Shown: one piece after another, positions 19,601-29,626 of the stretch
Layout: each line of letters begins with the position of its first letter
Numbering within the stretch: the stretch's first letter is position 1
Assembly: GCF_036898095.1 (NCBI RefSeq)
Contig: NC_090725.1
Span: forward strand, 328,691,666 to 328,755,665
Direction of reading: 5' to 3'
From: Palaemon carinicauda
Taxonomy: Eukaryota > Arthropoda > Malacostraca > Decapoda > Palaemonidae
Length of the DNA: 64,000 nucleotides
Notes under the pieces: model-generated
What the model saw: the letters and a program-made list of their open reading frames with translations, nothing else
Database searches by the model: none
What the model was told of the DNA's origin: nothing
Translations under genes and position numbers: made by a program

Positions 19601-20386
19601 ATGGAAGATCAATTCATGGACATCTTAGATAAAATAAAAAACTAAAAAATAATATACATAGTAATCGAGGGAAATATTGGTATCGGCAAATCTACTTTAT
19701 TAGAAAGGTTTAAATCGCAACTAAACAAGAAAAATGTGCGCTGGACGTTTTTACAAGAACCTACTGATGAATGGTCGAATGATACAGCAAACAAAAACAA
19801 CCTAGAAAAATATTACAAAAATAAATCTGAATTTTCAGAAATATTTCAGACTGGTATAAATTTTACATATATGAAAAATATAATTAATATCTTTTATGAT
19901 ATAATTCAAAATGAAAGGACCGAGATAGGACCACATATAATCATTGGAGAAAGATCTATTTTAAGTGCTATTGAAGTTTTTAGTAAACTGCACGCCGATA
20001 AGAATCTATTAAGGAAAGATTTCTATGATTTATATAAAAATATTGCATCAAAAATGTTATTGTTTAACCCAGATCTAATTATTTACTTACACGGACTAAA
20101 TTTTGATGTAATGTTGAATGATAGAATAAAACGCAGGGGTCGTAAGGGCGAGGAAAATATTGATATAAATTATCTAAAAGAAATAGATAAATATTATAAT
20201 GAATTATTATTCCCAGATAGCCCAAGTGTGTGTATTTCAAACAAAAGGAATATATTATCACTAAATTTAGCTAATGATGATATGAACAAATTTGTAGTTC
20301 GGGTAATTAAACTTTTAACTGATAATTTAATGGAGGATAAATATTATGATAAAATGTTTGGGGGGGATAAATATTATACACAATAA
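19601..20386 (+). CDS. Deoxynucleoside kinase with in-frame TAA before the P-loop
   Basis: Nucleotide-salvage enzyme of the deoxynucleoside/thymidine kinase fold. It shows the P-loop GNIGIGKS at about 19674-19697, the EP motif after the second strand, the conserved ERS (near 19948) and a lid-like RIKRRGRKGEE. The ATG at 19601 opens in the right frame, but TAA at 19643-19645 interrupts it eight codons before the P-loop, and no other ATG lies between. Thus translation needs readthrough, a non-ATG start, or the gene is dead. The rest of the frame (to 20386) is intact, about 246 codons, matching family length. Confidence 0.8.
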
Positions 20387-20425
20387 AACGTTTGGGGCAA
20401 TATAATTTTACATCCATTTATTTGT

Positions 20426-21466
20426 TTATTTTACAATAAGCGTATGCTGGGGCGTTGAAAGAGATATTTTTTTTCCACCAGATTCAACGCACAATTTTAA
20501 AACCTTTTTATATTTTTCGAGCATACATATTTTAAACTCTTTTTCTGGAATTTCCGATAATATCTCATCTATTATTATTTTGGCTTTATTTTCATCTAAA
20601 GTTTTTCTATCTTCTAGAGAGATTGCCTTTTTGATTATCGGAAAAAGCCAAAAATCGCAAGGAGCCAAATCAGAACTATAAGATGGATGTGGCACTTTAT
20701 ATTTGAAATGGGTGTCGATAAAATGTTTTATCAAATTACACGTATGAGAAGCAGCATTATCGTGATGAAGTCGCATTGTTTTACTTTTCCACAAATCTGG
20801 TCGATTGATTTCTATGGCCCCAATCACTTGCTGGAGAACCCCCAAATAGTATTCTTTTGTTAAAGTTTCATTCAGTGGAGCATATTCGTGGTAAATGATG
20901 CCTTTGTAATCAAAAAATACAGTTAACTTGAGGTTTTTGTATTTTTTTTCGGATGCATCATAAATTTTTATCCACATTTCGTCTCTTGTGATAATTTCCT
21001 CGGCGAAGGGTGGGTTTGTATCTATATCAGAAAGTATTTGTTTTGCAATCATTACACAAATATATTGGTTTTGTGGCAAGAACGACGAAGATTGAGAATT
21101 GTTTGTTTTTTTCGTTTTATTGATAGATAAATTATCTGTTTTTGTTGTATAAGTTGTACGGGGCCATTCTGTTTCTTTTTTATTTGTGTTTGATAATTGT
21201 AAATATGTGGACTCATTTGTTTTTTCTCTTTTTATTGATGGTAATTGTGAATGTACCATATCAAGAAAATAACGATAGTTTTTTGTGTGGTTCATTTTCA
21301 TGAAATGTATATAATCATAAAATAATGTAAGTTCTTTTATCATACTCCTCATTATTATATCGTCATTAAATTTTTTCCTTAATTTTTCTATTATTTGTGT
21401 TGCTGAATGTCCATGAGTATAATAATCACATAAAGATGCTAAACATCTCTCACTTAAAATGCTCAT
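20426..21466 (-). CDS. Mariner-type transposase
   Basis: A 346-residue transposase of the Tc1/mariner superfamily, which cuts and pastes DNA at TA sites. The catalytic domain has the first aspartate in ITRDEMW, the second in LHHDNAASH and the third in LAPCDFWLFP, with exactly 34 residues between the last two, the mariner DD34D spacing. The N-terminus (CDYYTHGHSATQIIEKLRKK) resembles the family helix-turn-helix. The frame is complete and without stops, so activity is possible. I did not find clear terminal inverted repeats, so it may be captured or domesticated. It lies next to the kinase and the integrase in an accessory block. Confidence 0.9.
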   Translation of the reverse strand: MSILSERCLASLCDYYTHGHSATQIIEKLRKKFNDDIIMRSMIKELTLFYDYIHFMKMNHTKNYRYFLDMVHSQLPSIKREKTNESTYLQLSNTNKKETEWPRTTYTTKTDNLSINKTKKTNNSQSSSFLPQNQYICVMIAKQILSDIDTNPPFAEEIITRDEMWIKIYDASEKKYKNLKLTVFFDYKGIIYHEYAPLNETLTKEYYLGVLQQVIGAIEINRPDLWKSKTMRLHHDNAASHTCNLIKHFIDTHFKYKVPHPSYSSDLAPCDFWLFPIIKKAISLEDRKTLDENKAKIIIDEILSEIPEKEFKICMLEKYKKVLKLCVESGGKKISLSTPQHTLIVK

Positions 21467-21559
21467 ATTTAAATGAAAATAAAGAAAGTTTTATATATAA
21501 AGCACTTATCGCGTGATATGAAACCAGAATGAAGGGCAAGAAATTTATCCCTCTATATA

Positions 21560-22015
21560 TATATATCTCTCTCTCTCTCTCTTTCTCTCTCTGTCTCCAA
21601 TTAACTTTACATAAAATTATATAACTATACAATGAAAATGAGAAATAATTTAAGAATATGTGATTTAAATTTATTTTATAATACAATATATGTTTACAAA
21701 TGTAAAATTATTTCGGTTCAATGTTCTTTGTATATATATGTTATTGGTTAATCAATTACCAAATTTTCCAATGACGTTGCCGTTTGTAATAACCATTATA
21801 GTAAATATATTATTTTGTAAATTTAAACTATTGTGTTATTTTATTTAAACACAAAAAAAAACAAAATTTATTTGAATGTTTGTTATTACAAAATTTAGAT
21901 ATACCACGAGCCCGTTAAAAAAAATTATAATAATAATACCATTAATAATGATTCATTACTTGATATAACAAAAATCTAGGTAAAATATTTCAGGTATAGA
22001 ATATGAGATATAACT
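21560..22015. other. AT-rich gap
   Basis: Contains a TC dinucleotide run (21569-21592). Near 21690-21770 is a sequence repeated at about 62115-62180 (core TCAATTACCAAATTTTCCAA). No gene visible. Confidence 0.4.
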
Positions 22016-22975
22016 TTATTTAATAATACGATGTACATTTACAATTGTAATACCTTCCATACTTTCGCGTTTACAACAAAGCCCATTTTTTTCAAAAGTA
22101 TTAGATAAAATGGAATTAATTATCTCCTCTTCATCAAATGTTTTTTTTTCGATATACTTTACCTCAATTTCAAGTGAGTAAGTATCTTTCGCCTTTATAA
22201 TTTTTTTTATTGCGGGCACAGTGGATTTTAAACAACACGATATACACTGGCCAATGACATCATAATTTAATATATCACATAGATGATTGTTGTCTGATAT
22301 AATGATATTCTTTATGTCATTTGAAAGCAATACAGAAATTTCAATGTTACTTTCAGATATTACAATCATCAATTTATCAATTGGTTGTTTTTTTATAACA
22401 TCAGTATTCATTTGTGTTATACAATTGTTGAATATTACAAACAACTTTAAAATATTTTTAAATTCCTGACTGATACAGTTTTTAACTTTATCATTGATAA
22501 TAACAGATTTGAATTTTTTTAAAATGTCTGGACATTTTCTGGCGATCGAATAACATTTTTGTTTTTTAAGTATGTGTGTGTACTTGTTGCCACCAAACGA
22601 TTTCATTTCATCGTCAAATATTTTGACCCGAACAATTTTATCGAGAAAAATTTCCCATGGTTCATATTTTGTTTGTTTGAAATATGACCTTAGGTAATTT
22701 AATTCATCATTATTATGGAAACTGTAAAATACAAATATTTTGAAGTTTACATCTGACATATTACAAGCTGTTAAAAGATAACTCAACAGAGAGTTAATTA
22801 TCTTATAAAAATGATGTGTGTGGTATTTTATGCTTAGGTATATGTTTTTATATCCTCTACTTAACAGCTTTTTCATTTCTGGTATAATTTTGTTGATACT
22901 TTGTTTAGAGTCATCAATTATAAAAATGGCATCGCAAATTTTCCTAGGAAAATTTTTAGTTGTGATGCTTACCAA
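22016..22975 (-). CDS. C-terminal part of a large acidic-repeat protein
   Basis: A 319-residue frame with a mixed alpha/beta look (ICDAIFIIDDSKQSI, YKNIYLSIKYH). It is open upstream through plausible codons to an A-rich run at about 23029-23037, where the frame of 22989-23558 takes over. The two plus 23722-24054 therefore appear to be one gene on the minus strand, starting at ATG 24052-24054. No known family. Confidence 0.55.
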   Translation of the reverse strand: MVSITTKNFPRKICDAIFIIDDSKQSINKIIPEMKKLLSRGYKNIYLSIKYHTHHFYKIINSLLSYLLTACNMSDVNFKIFVFYSFHNNDELNYLRSYFKQTKYEPWEIFLDKIVRVKIFDDEMKSFGGNKYTHILKKQKCYSIARKCPDILKKFKSVIINDKVKNCISQEFKNILKLFVIFNNCITQMNTDVIKKQPIDKLMIVISESNIEISVLLSNDIKNIIISDNNHLCDILNYDVIGQCISCCLKSTVPAIKKIIKAKDTYSLEIEVKYIEKKTFDEEEIINSILSNTFEKNGLCCKRESMEGITIVNVHRIIK

Positions 22976-22988
22976 AAATTTATGTTCT

Positions 22989-23558
22989 CTATTCGCGTCT
23001 CTTATTTGTGAGGCAAGAACAATATCCTTTTTTTTTATTTTTCTTTACATAATCTTCGAGATTGTATATCTCGATATTCAAACTGCATTCATGTCCGATA
23101 AAACACCTTTTTGGGGTGAAATTAAATATATAAAAAAAAAGGTGTTTCATTTTTAGAAACTTCTCGTGCATATTTATTGTTTCTTCTTCTTCTTCTTCAT
23201 CATCGTCGTCGTCGTCGACGTCGTCATTATCGATATCCGCCTTATCATTTGATTTTCTTTCTTCTTCTTCTTCTTCTTCTTTTTCTTCTTCTTCTAAGTC
23301 TTCATATTTTTCCTCATTTTTACTTGTTACAACATTTTTATTTGTTGCTACTTTTTTTTTCACTAAAATGGGGGCTATAGTTTTGTAATCTCCTTCTTCT
23401 TCATCATCGTCGTCGACGTCGTCATTATCGATATCCGCCTTATCATTTGATTTTCTTTCTTCTTCTTCTTCTTCTTCTTCTTCTTCTTCTAAGTCTTCAT
23501 ATTTTTCCTCATTTTTACTTGTTACAACATTTTTATTTGTTGCTACTTTTTTTTTCAC
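22989..23558 (-). CDS. Acidic repeat region of the same gene
   Basis: A 189-residue frame with near-identical copies of a unit containing KKVATNKNVVTSKNEEKYED, poly-Glu and poly-Asp tracts and NDKADIDNDDVDDDD. It is very acidic and surely disordered. It sits between the N-terminal (23722-24054) and C-terminal (22016-22975) parts. Frame breaks fall in trinucleotide and homopolymer runs. Confidence 0.5.
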   Translation of the reverse strand: MKKKVATNKNVVTSKNEEKYEDLEEEEEEEEEEERKSNDKADIDNDDVDDDDEEEGDYKTIAPILVKKKVATNKNVVTSKNEEKYEDLEEEEKEEEEEEERKSNDKADIDNDDVDDDDDDEEEEEETINMHEKFLKMKHLFFYIFNFTPKRCFIGHECSLNIEIYNLEDYVKKNKKKGYCSCLTNKRRE

Positions 23559-23790
23559 TAAAATGGGGGCTATAGTTTTGTAATCTCCTTCTTCTTCATC
23601 ATCGTCGTCGACGTCGTCATTATCGATATCCGCCTTATCATTTGATTTTCTTTCTTCTTCTTCTTCTTCTTCTTCTTCTTCATCGTCGTCATCGTCGTCG
23701 TCATTATCGATATCCGCCTTATCATTTGATTTTCTTTCTTCTTCTTCTTCTTCTTTCTTCTTCTTCTTCTTCTTCTTCTTCTAAGTCTTC
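23170..23790. repeat. Glu/Asp-coding tandem repeats (CTT/GAA and CATCGT microsatellites)
   Basis: Three imperfect long copies of a unit of about 190-200 bases, each with a TTC run, a CGTCGT run and the segment TCATATTTTTCCTCATTTTTAC. Copies are nearly identical, so the repeat number could be misassembled. Confidence 0.8.
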
Positions 23791-24054
23791 ATATTTTTCC
23801 TCATTTTTACTCGTTACAACATTTTTTTTCACTAAAATGGGGGCTATAGTTTTGTAATCTCCATTTTTTTCACAACCCAAAAAAGAGTATTCATCACAAT
23901 ATAATATTGGGTCGTAAATATCTTGTGCGGCAGTGGGTAGTGGAGAAAAATAATTTTCCTCTAAAAATCGTCCAGGCGTAGGAAGGTTGTACTTAATTTT
24001 TTTGAAGACGGTGGGCCCCTTATCCACGGAGCTCTTCATGTGTATTCTCTTCAT
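23722..24054 (-). CDS. N-terminal part of the acidic-repeat gene
   Basis: Starts at ATG 24052-24054. About 75 residues of ordered sequence (LPTPGRFLEENYFSPLPTAA) precede the first repeat unit. After the Glu run the frame shifts to arginine and lysine codons and stops, which signals a frame break in the CTT repeat near 23750-23760. Confidence 0.5.
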   Translation of the reverse strand: MKRIHMKSSVDKGPTVFKKIKYNLPTPGRFLEENYFSPLPTAAQDIYDPILYCDEYSFLGCEKNGDYKTIAPILVKKNVVTSKNEEKYEDLEEEEEEEEERRRRRRKKIK

Positions 24055-24488
24055 CGTAAAATGAGCCCCGTTGGCTCACTCTTGTCCTTTTATTGTTCAA
24101 TATATTGTGTGCTTCCCCACCAAGTAGGTTACATTAACCTGTTTAATAAAAAAAAATATTTGAATATATATTTTTTGCCACAAAAAAATTTAATGTGTGT
24201 CAACCACCAATTGTGTATTTCAGTTAATCAAATTAGTAAAAAAAAAGAAGCGCGAAAAATATTATTTTTCTCTTAAAAAAACTTAAAAAAACCGTGAAAA
24301 AAATCAAATCCCCAAAAAACTACAATTTTATGAACTTTTGAGTATAATTTTATTAACTTTACTACAAAAGTTAATAAAATTCCTATATAGGATTTTATTA
24401 ACTCTATAAAATAACAACATTTGTGTCACGCTTTTTCTTTCAAACTTTAAATATATATATATGATAAGATTTCAAAATTCAAATATGC

Positions 24489-24597
<109 letters not shown>

Positions 24598-24644
24598 TTC
24601 AAAATGAAAACAACAGAAAATATATGTATATATATATATAAACT

Positions 24645-24760
24645 TATATTACAAAATAATATATAGAAATTAGAACAAAATCAAATGAAATATATACATT
24701 TAAGAAAATTGACTATCTAAGAAAAAAAATTCAGTATAGTGATTAGAATTGTAATCAACA
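24645..24760. repeat. Dispersed repeat, copy 2
   Basis: Same sequence as 17490-17605 and 47985-48105, here about 110 bases upstream of the start of the plus-strand gene at 24869. Confidence 0.7.
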
Positions 24761-24786
24761 TTATTGATCTTTTATTGGGTGTCGAG

Positions 24787-24868
24787 TATAAAAGTACGCT
24801 GACCAAAGAGTAACAGCAACAGTATAGAAAGAGCCTTCGCTGTCGAAGGACCAACTTACCCCAACACA
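24787..24868 (+). promoter_or_regulatory. TATA promoter with initiator and leader hairpin
   Basis: TATAAAA at 24787-24793, a CAGT initiator-like element about 33 bases downstream, and in the leader a perfect hairpin CCTTCG-CTGT-CGAAGG at about 24834-24849. This resembles an arthropod RNA polymerase II promoter. Confidence 0.55.
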
Positions 24869-25621
24869 ATGAATCAAGAAAACCAGACTTCACCAATAAC
24901 CAGCCCCATCAGCCCGAGCACGGAAGACGCACACACATTAATTAAAACGCACCAAAGCCTAAATAATATCATCAGAGAGATTAGAGAAAATAATAATTTT
25001 ACCAACTACACCGAAGAAGATATTGAACTGCCTTATTGTCCTCAGGTGACAAAAAAACCATCGATAATCAAAGACAATTTGGAAAATACAATGGATATAT
25101 TTCGGGCAAAACAAAGTGATTGTGTTTCTACTATTCATAAAATGTGTAATATGCTCTTTCAAGCAACAACCTTTTCCCAACCAGAAGATTTATCAGAGGA
25201 AGAACAAGAACGTATGGTCAATGAATTCCTAGGTGCTAAAAAATATATACAAAATTTTTTGGAATGTTGTTCTGTTGATATTTATAAAGTAGATATTCCC
25301 AATAGATTATCATCCAAATTCACAGATTTACCATACTGCAATAAAGGTAAATCTTCGGCAAATTATATAAAAGAATCACGATATTGGATAAAGCTTGTGC
25401 TTGATGGTAAAAAATACCCACCCAACATTTGTTTAGATGCTTTAAAAAGTCTACATGTGTTTATATATCGTTCAGATGAAGCTTACATATATACTAGCTA
25501 TAACATCGAAACTAAACGTTATAGGGTTGGTATTGTGTATAATAATGGTTGCCTGTTATATTTAGGAAATTTTACAGAGCCTTATATGTTGGCTTTATAT
25601 AAATTTGTAACTAGTGTTTGA
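24869..25621 (+). CDS. Unknown 250-residue protein
   Basis: A soluble protein with a Ser/Thr/Pro-rich N-terminus ([16 protein letters not shown]), then a helical middle and a C-terminal domain with mixed strands ([20 protein letters not shown]). Several cysteines, no membrane helix. The strong TATA promoter suggests early expression by host polymerase. No family recognised. Confidence 0.6.
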   Translation: MNQENQTSPITSPISPSTEDAHTLIKTHQSLNNIIREIRENNNFTNYTEEDIELPYCPQVTKKPSIIKDNLENTMDIFRAKQSDCVSTIHKMCNMLFQATTFSQPEDLSEEEQERMVNEFLGAKKYIQNFLECCSVDIYKVDIPNRLSSKFTDLPYCNKGKSSANYIKESRYWIKLVLDGKKYPPNICLDALKSLHVFIYRSDEAYIYTSYNIETKRYRVGIVYNNGCLLYLGNFTEPYMLALYKFVTSV

Positions 25622-25640
25622 TAAACAAAATACATTTTCT

Positions 25641-25795
<155 letters not shown>

Positions 25796-25911
25796 ATACA
25801 CTACACACCCAATTTTTTGCCTTATTGGTGTGTAGAAATTTATTAGTTGGATTGTTTTTGTAAAATAATAATAATAATAAGTGTAGAAATTATTTTGTTT
25901 TTTGAATAATA

Positions 25912-26655
25912 TTAAATATTTTTGGGGGGGTTTATATTTTGTATTGTTTTAACTCGATTACATTGGAAATATTTAAGTGCCACTAATAATGGCATGAAGA
26001 CTGTAAATTTTAAACAATCGATCCTGGTATCTCGATTTTCATACCTATTCATATATTTTTCCTTTGTATCCTGGGATATCTCCCCGAAAAAACCAAACTT
26101 ATTAAAAATGTAATCAGGTGAAATTACATTATTGCTGTTTAATTCTATTTTTTCTAGTTCTAAATGAATATCGTTCACAACCAATACCGAATATTCTGCT
26201 TGATAGAGCTTATTATCTAATCCAATCCACTTTTCGTAAACACAAAAATCATCGTTGTCTAACCACTCATTAAACTTCTCTGTTTGAATATTTGATAAAT
26301 AATACTTTCCTTCTTCTGTAAATTCTCTTATTTTTGTAAACTTTTTGTTCTTTTGATCAATCACCGATGTGTGTCCTCGTGGTAAGCTATATTGTCCCTC
26401 GCCAATACTCCCATAGGGAAAAGATGAAAGCAACACATTATGGCTCTCGTTAGTATTCATAAATGCAGTAGATTTTATTTTGTTATCATTACTATTTTCA
26501 TTCTTTAAAAGAAAATTAATAGCTGCGTAAGATGGTGAAACGCACACCAAAGTTTTATATGGATTTGTAGATTCAATACACATAATACCGTAAGATGTTG
26601 TCTTTTTGTTTGACGATTTATTATTATTTTTATTATTATTATTAATATTATACAT
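25912..26655 (-). CDS. Nudix-like hydrolase
   Basis: A 247-residue protein with a low-complexity Asn/Lys N-terminus. Around residues 93-118 it reads YSLPRGH, then REFTEEG, which is close to the Nudix box (G, spacer, REUXEEXGU), though the final glycine spacing is shortened by one and the first acidic residue is an aspartate. Nudix enzymes hydrolyse nucleoside diphosphate derivatives, and viral ones can remove mRNA caps. A degenerate, possibly inactive member cannot be excluded. Confidence 0.55.
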   Translation of the reverse strand: MYNINNNNKNNNKSSNKKTTSYGIMCIESTNPYKTLVCVSPSYAAINFLLKNENSNDNKIKSTAFMNTNESHNVLLSSFPYGSIGEGQYSLPRGHTSVIDQKNKKFTKIREFTEEGKYYLSNIQTEKFNEWLDNDDFCVYEKWIGLDNKLYQAEYSVLVVNDIHLELEKIELNSNNVISPDYIFNKFGFFGEISQDTKEKYMNRYENRDTRIDCLKFTVFMPLLVALKYFQCNRVKTIQNINPPKNI

Positions 26656-26879
26656 TTTTTTCTTATATCTTTGTTGTACTTGTGTGTATACAGTATATAA
26701 TAAATGTTTATAAAAGTGTATTTGACTTGTATATATTCCTTTTATTTAATGAAAGAAAAATTCATCCCTTTTTGTTATAGTTCTATATCTACCTTAGGTT
26801 TTAAACCCACATTTAATTCAATTTAAATTTTATGATAAAAAGAAAAAAAATACACCGCCATATTATTTATACGCACAAC

Positions 26880-27359
26880 TCAAGGAGTTATTTCTAGTGC
26901 TGGTATTAGTTGATACAATTGATCAATGAATTCTTTAAAAATTTGAAATTCTGTTTGGACGACATTTTCAGTTTCACGAACATTGTTTGATAACACGGAA
27001 GATTCGATGGCTTCGGCTAAAATCTTTGGGGTTGTTTTTATTAGGTGAAAACACCCATAATTATGTACTAGTTGGGAAATTTGACAATTCAAAAATTTTT
27101 TACAGAAACCATACTTGGTATTGCAAAAATTTTTTTCATTATTTAATGGTTCTTTTTCGTTTAGGTTCAATTTATTTTTTCCTTTATATTTATTCTTATT
27201 TAAACCAATTTTATCAAATACCATATTTCGCCCAACCAACGTTAATTGTTGAAATCTACCAGTCGTAAAAATCCACAAAGCCGTAACAAAAGCACTATGA
27301 AAGAAATCTAACAAGACACAAAGAGAATTATAATTTAACATAGAAGTGACTTGTGTTTG

Positions 27360-27456
<97 letters not shown>

Positions 27457-28214
27457 GGAAAATATGAAAGAATGTTTTCATTACTATTATTAAAAGATAG
27501 GGGGTGGGAAAATGTTCCACTTATTATTTTAGCATTATTATTTTGTGGAGAAAATATATGAGTAAATAAGTTACAACTAATAATTTTCATGCGTCCCTCT
27601 TTTGTTGGTTCAATTATTATTCTATCGGGGTGTATAAAATAGGGTATGTATTTTACATTAACATATACTGATATGATTTCATTTAATAATCTCATATACA
27701 TATCCATGTGTTTTTGTTTGCGTTTATGCAGTTCTTCGGTTTTTTGTTCGCTATCTCTATTTAAAAATACGCCCAAGGTTAAATATAATTGGTCGTCACA
27801 AATGTTTTTAAAAAATTCCATACAGTATCCATCATATGATCGTACAATTAACATTGGAAAACACACAATTTCAGAAAAGTGTTCTCTAAATTCTGGTGTG
27901 AAATTTAATATTTCAGAAATAGATTTTCCATCATCTTGTTGAATATATATTAGATGGGGAGTTGAATAAATAAAGGCCAATAATTTGTTGTTTTTTTCAT
28001 TAATAAACAGGGAATCTTTTACATTGCCAATAAAATATAAAGTATTCATGGTTGTATGGTAAGGATACAATCTTAATATATTACTCTTGCCATTTATTTT
28101 CATACATTGAAAATTATTATCATCAATTGGATTTATAAAATTGGGTAACCCACACGTTAAAGATAAGATTTCTATGCGATATTGTTCGTCTTGAAATTTT
28201 GGAGAATTATTCAT
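26880..28214 (-). CDS. Unknown 444-residue protein with poly-Asn insert
   Basis: Two ordered parts are separated by an asparagine tract (about residues 255-290) encoded by the ATT run at 27361-27440. In the first part, HPDRIIIEPTKEGRMKII vaguely resembles the catalytic loop and metal-binding segment of kinase-like proteins but lacks key residues, so I do not call a kinase. It lies just downstream of 28243-29219 on the same strand (28 bases apart), suggesting joint expression. Confidence 0.5.
27361..27450. repeat. ATT microsatellite inside a gene
   Basis: Encodes the poly-Asn insert of the gene on the minus strand. Confidence 0.9.
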
Positions 28215-28242
28215 TTATCAATTTTTTATTTTTGTAAGTATT

Positions 28243-29070
28243 TTAAATTTCTATAGATGCTGTAATAAAATTACTTAAATTCTCGGCAAGTTTGGTTTCA
28301 CTGTGATCAATAGGTATTTCTTTGATAATATTTGATATGGCATCGTGGCTATGCAACAATTGGTGGTAAAAAATATTCAAGTCGTTTGAGATATTTAGAG
28401 GATATGTATTGCACAAAGCATATATACAATTTCCAGTCATATAACTAATGTTAACTATATCTTTACAGCTTGAATCACAGTGCCATTTTATAAAATTTGG
28501 ATTTATTAAGCTCAAAAATATACTTGTCAGTAAAAACTCAACTTGGTTTTCATTGGCATGGTTACGTTTCAATTCAATTTCAAAAACTCGTCTAAATAAA
28601 GCCAAGTTAAGGTAATTAATTTCATTCAAAAAACAAACGGGCATAAATTTATCTTTCCTTAAAATGATTTTATTTTCGGAAAAGCGACTTTCTTTAGTCA
28701 AAAGTTCATGATATAATGTAAGTTGTTTATTTTCTTGGTTATATCCCATAATAAATTGTCTTGCTAGTAATTGTAATGTGTCTATTATTTTTCTGTGTCT
28801 TATATCTCGTAACAGGTTATAATTCTTTATATCATGAATAATTATATCCATATTCTCTTTTAATATTTTCATTACCCGTTTAGCATTACCGTGATTACCA
28901 AATATATATACATGCTTGATATTGTATTTACCCATAACGTGGGATAATTCCCCCCGACAAAAATTAGATTCGGTATTATAAATTTCATCTAAAGCACCAT
29001 CAAAGGCCAAATGAGAATATTCATTATATATAGTAAAATTTTCAGTTTCATGCGAATCATAGTTTTCCAA
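28243..29070 (-). CDS. Unknown protein, main part of a broken gene
   Basis: A 275-residue frame of well-ordered sequence (KHVYIFGNHGNAKRVMKIL). Its first ATG follows a stretch overlapping, in another frame, the end of 28989-29219, so the gene probably starts at ATG 29217-29219 with a frame break near the short T-run at about 29070-29085. No family recognised. Confidence 0.5.
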   Translation of the reverse strand: MENYDSHETENFTIYNEYSHLAFDGALDEIYNTESNFCRGELSHVMGKYNIKHVYIFGNHGNAKRVMKILKENMDIIIHDIKNYNLLRDIRHRKIIDTLQLLARQFIMGYNQENKQLTLYHELLTKESRFSENKIILRKDKFMPVCFLNEINYLNLALFRRVFEIELKRNHANENQVEFLLTSIFLSLINPNFIKWHCDSSCKDIVNISYMTGNCIYALCNTYPLNISNDLNIFYHQLLHSHDAISNIIKEIPIDHSETKLAENLSNFITASIEI

Positions 29071-29219
29071 TCAAAAACTATATATGATATTTCAATAGGA
29101 ATATTAATATAATATTTTCGACGTCCATCTTTTTTTATATTTTCATAAGAATCACTATTTTCGGTTTTAAAATAATTAAAAGCTAATATTATTCGACAAT
29201 CGGTGGACTCGGTTTCCAT
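28989..29219 (-). CDS. N-terminal part of the 28243 gene
   Basis: ATG at 29217-29219. About 45 residues (DCRIILAFNYFKTENSD) read sensibly, after which the frame turns into Met/Ile/Leu-rich nonsense that overlaps the 28243-29070 frame. Best read as the first exonless part of that gene. Confidence 0.45.
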   Translation of the reverse strand: METESTDCRIILAFNYFKTENSDSYENIKKDGRRKYYINIPIEISYIVFDWKTMIRMKLKILLYIMNILIWPLMVL

Positions 29220-29626
29220 GATTAATTAATTTTATTATGTTGTTTATCGAAGAAATTAAAACTGGTATGAATAAACAATCAATAGAATTTCTTTGTGTTA
29301 TATATGTTTATTTGTAATAATATAAAATAAAATTACTATCAATATAGTTAAAAAATTCAAATAACAAAAATATTAAATGAAAGAAATTTTTTTTATATGC
29401 TATTTTCCCGTGGTAAAATTTTTTTTGATAATTCAAATTATAGATTTGGCGATAATATTTACGTGATGCGTATATAAATGGAAGGGCGACAAAGTTGACT
29501 CGAGTATTATAGCGCTGTTTTCTATCATAAACACACGTCTGTGATTTGCTACTGCCGTTATACTTTTTTGTAGAGTAATTTACAGAAAAAAAAAATTAAG
29601 CCAGCCAGCCAGCCAGCCAATCAACC
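29220..29626 (+). promoter_or_regulatory. Divergent promoter region of the VWA gene
   Basis: Gap between divergent genes. A TATATAAAT lies at about 29471-29479, roughly 150 bases before the ATG. Directly before the start is a five-fold CCAG repeat at about 29601-29618, giving a GC-rich leader. Confidence 0.45.

Noticed and set aside
23177..23857. Leu/Arg/Ser-rich plus-strand frames
   Set aside because: Antisense of the poly-Glu/Asp repeats of the minus-strand gene.
26880..28214. Protein kinase
   Set aside because: Only a loose HPD-like segment; the lysine, the DFG-like metal site and the glycine loop are not found.
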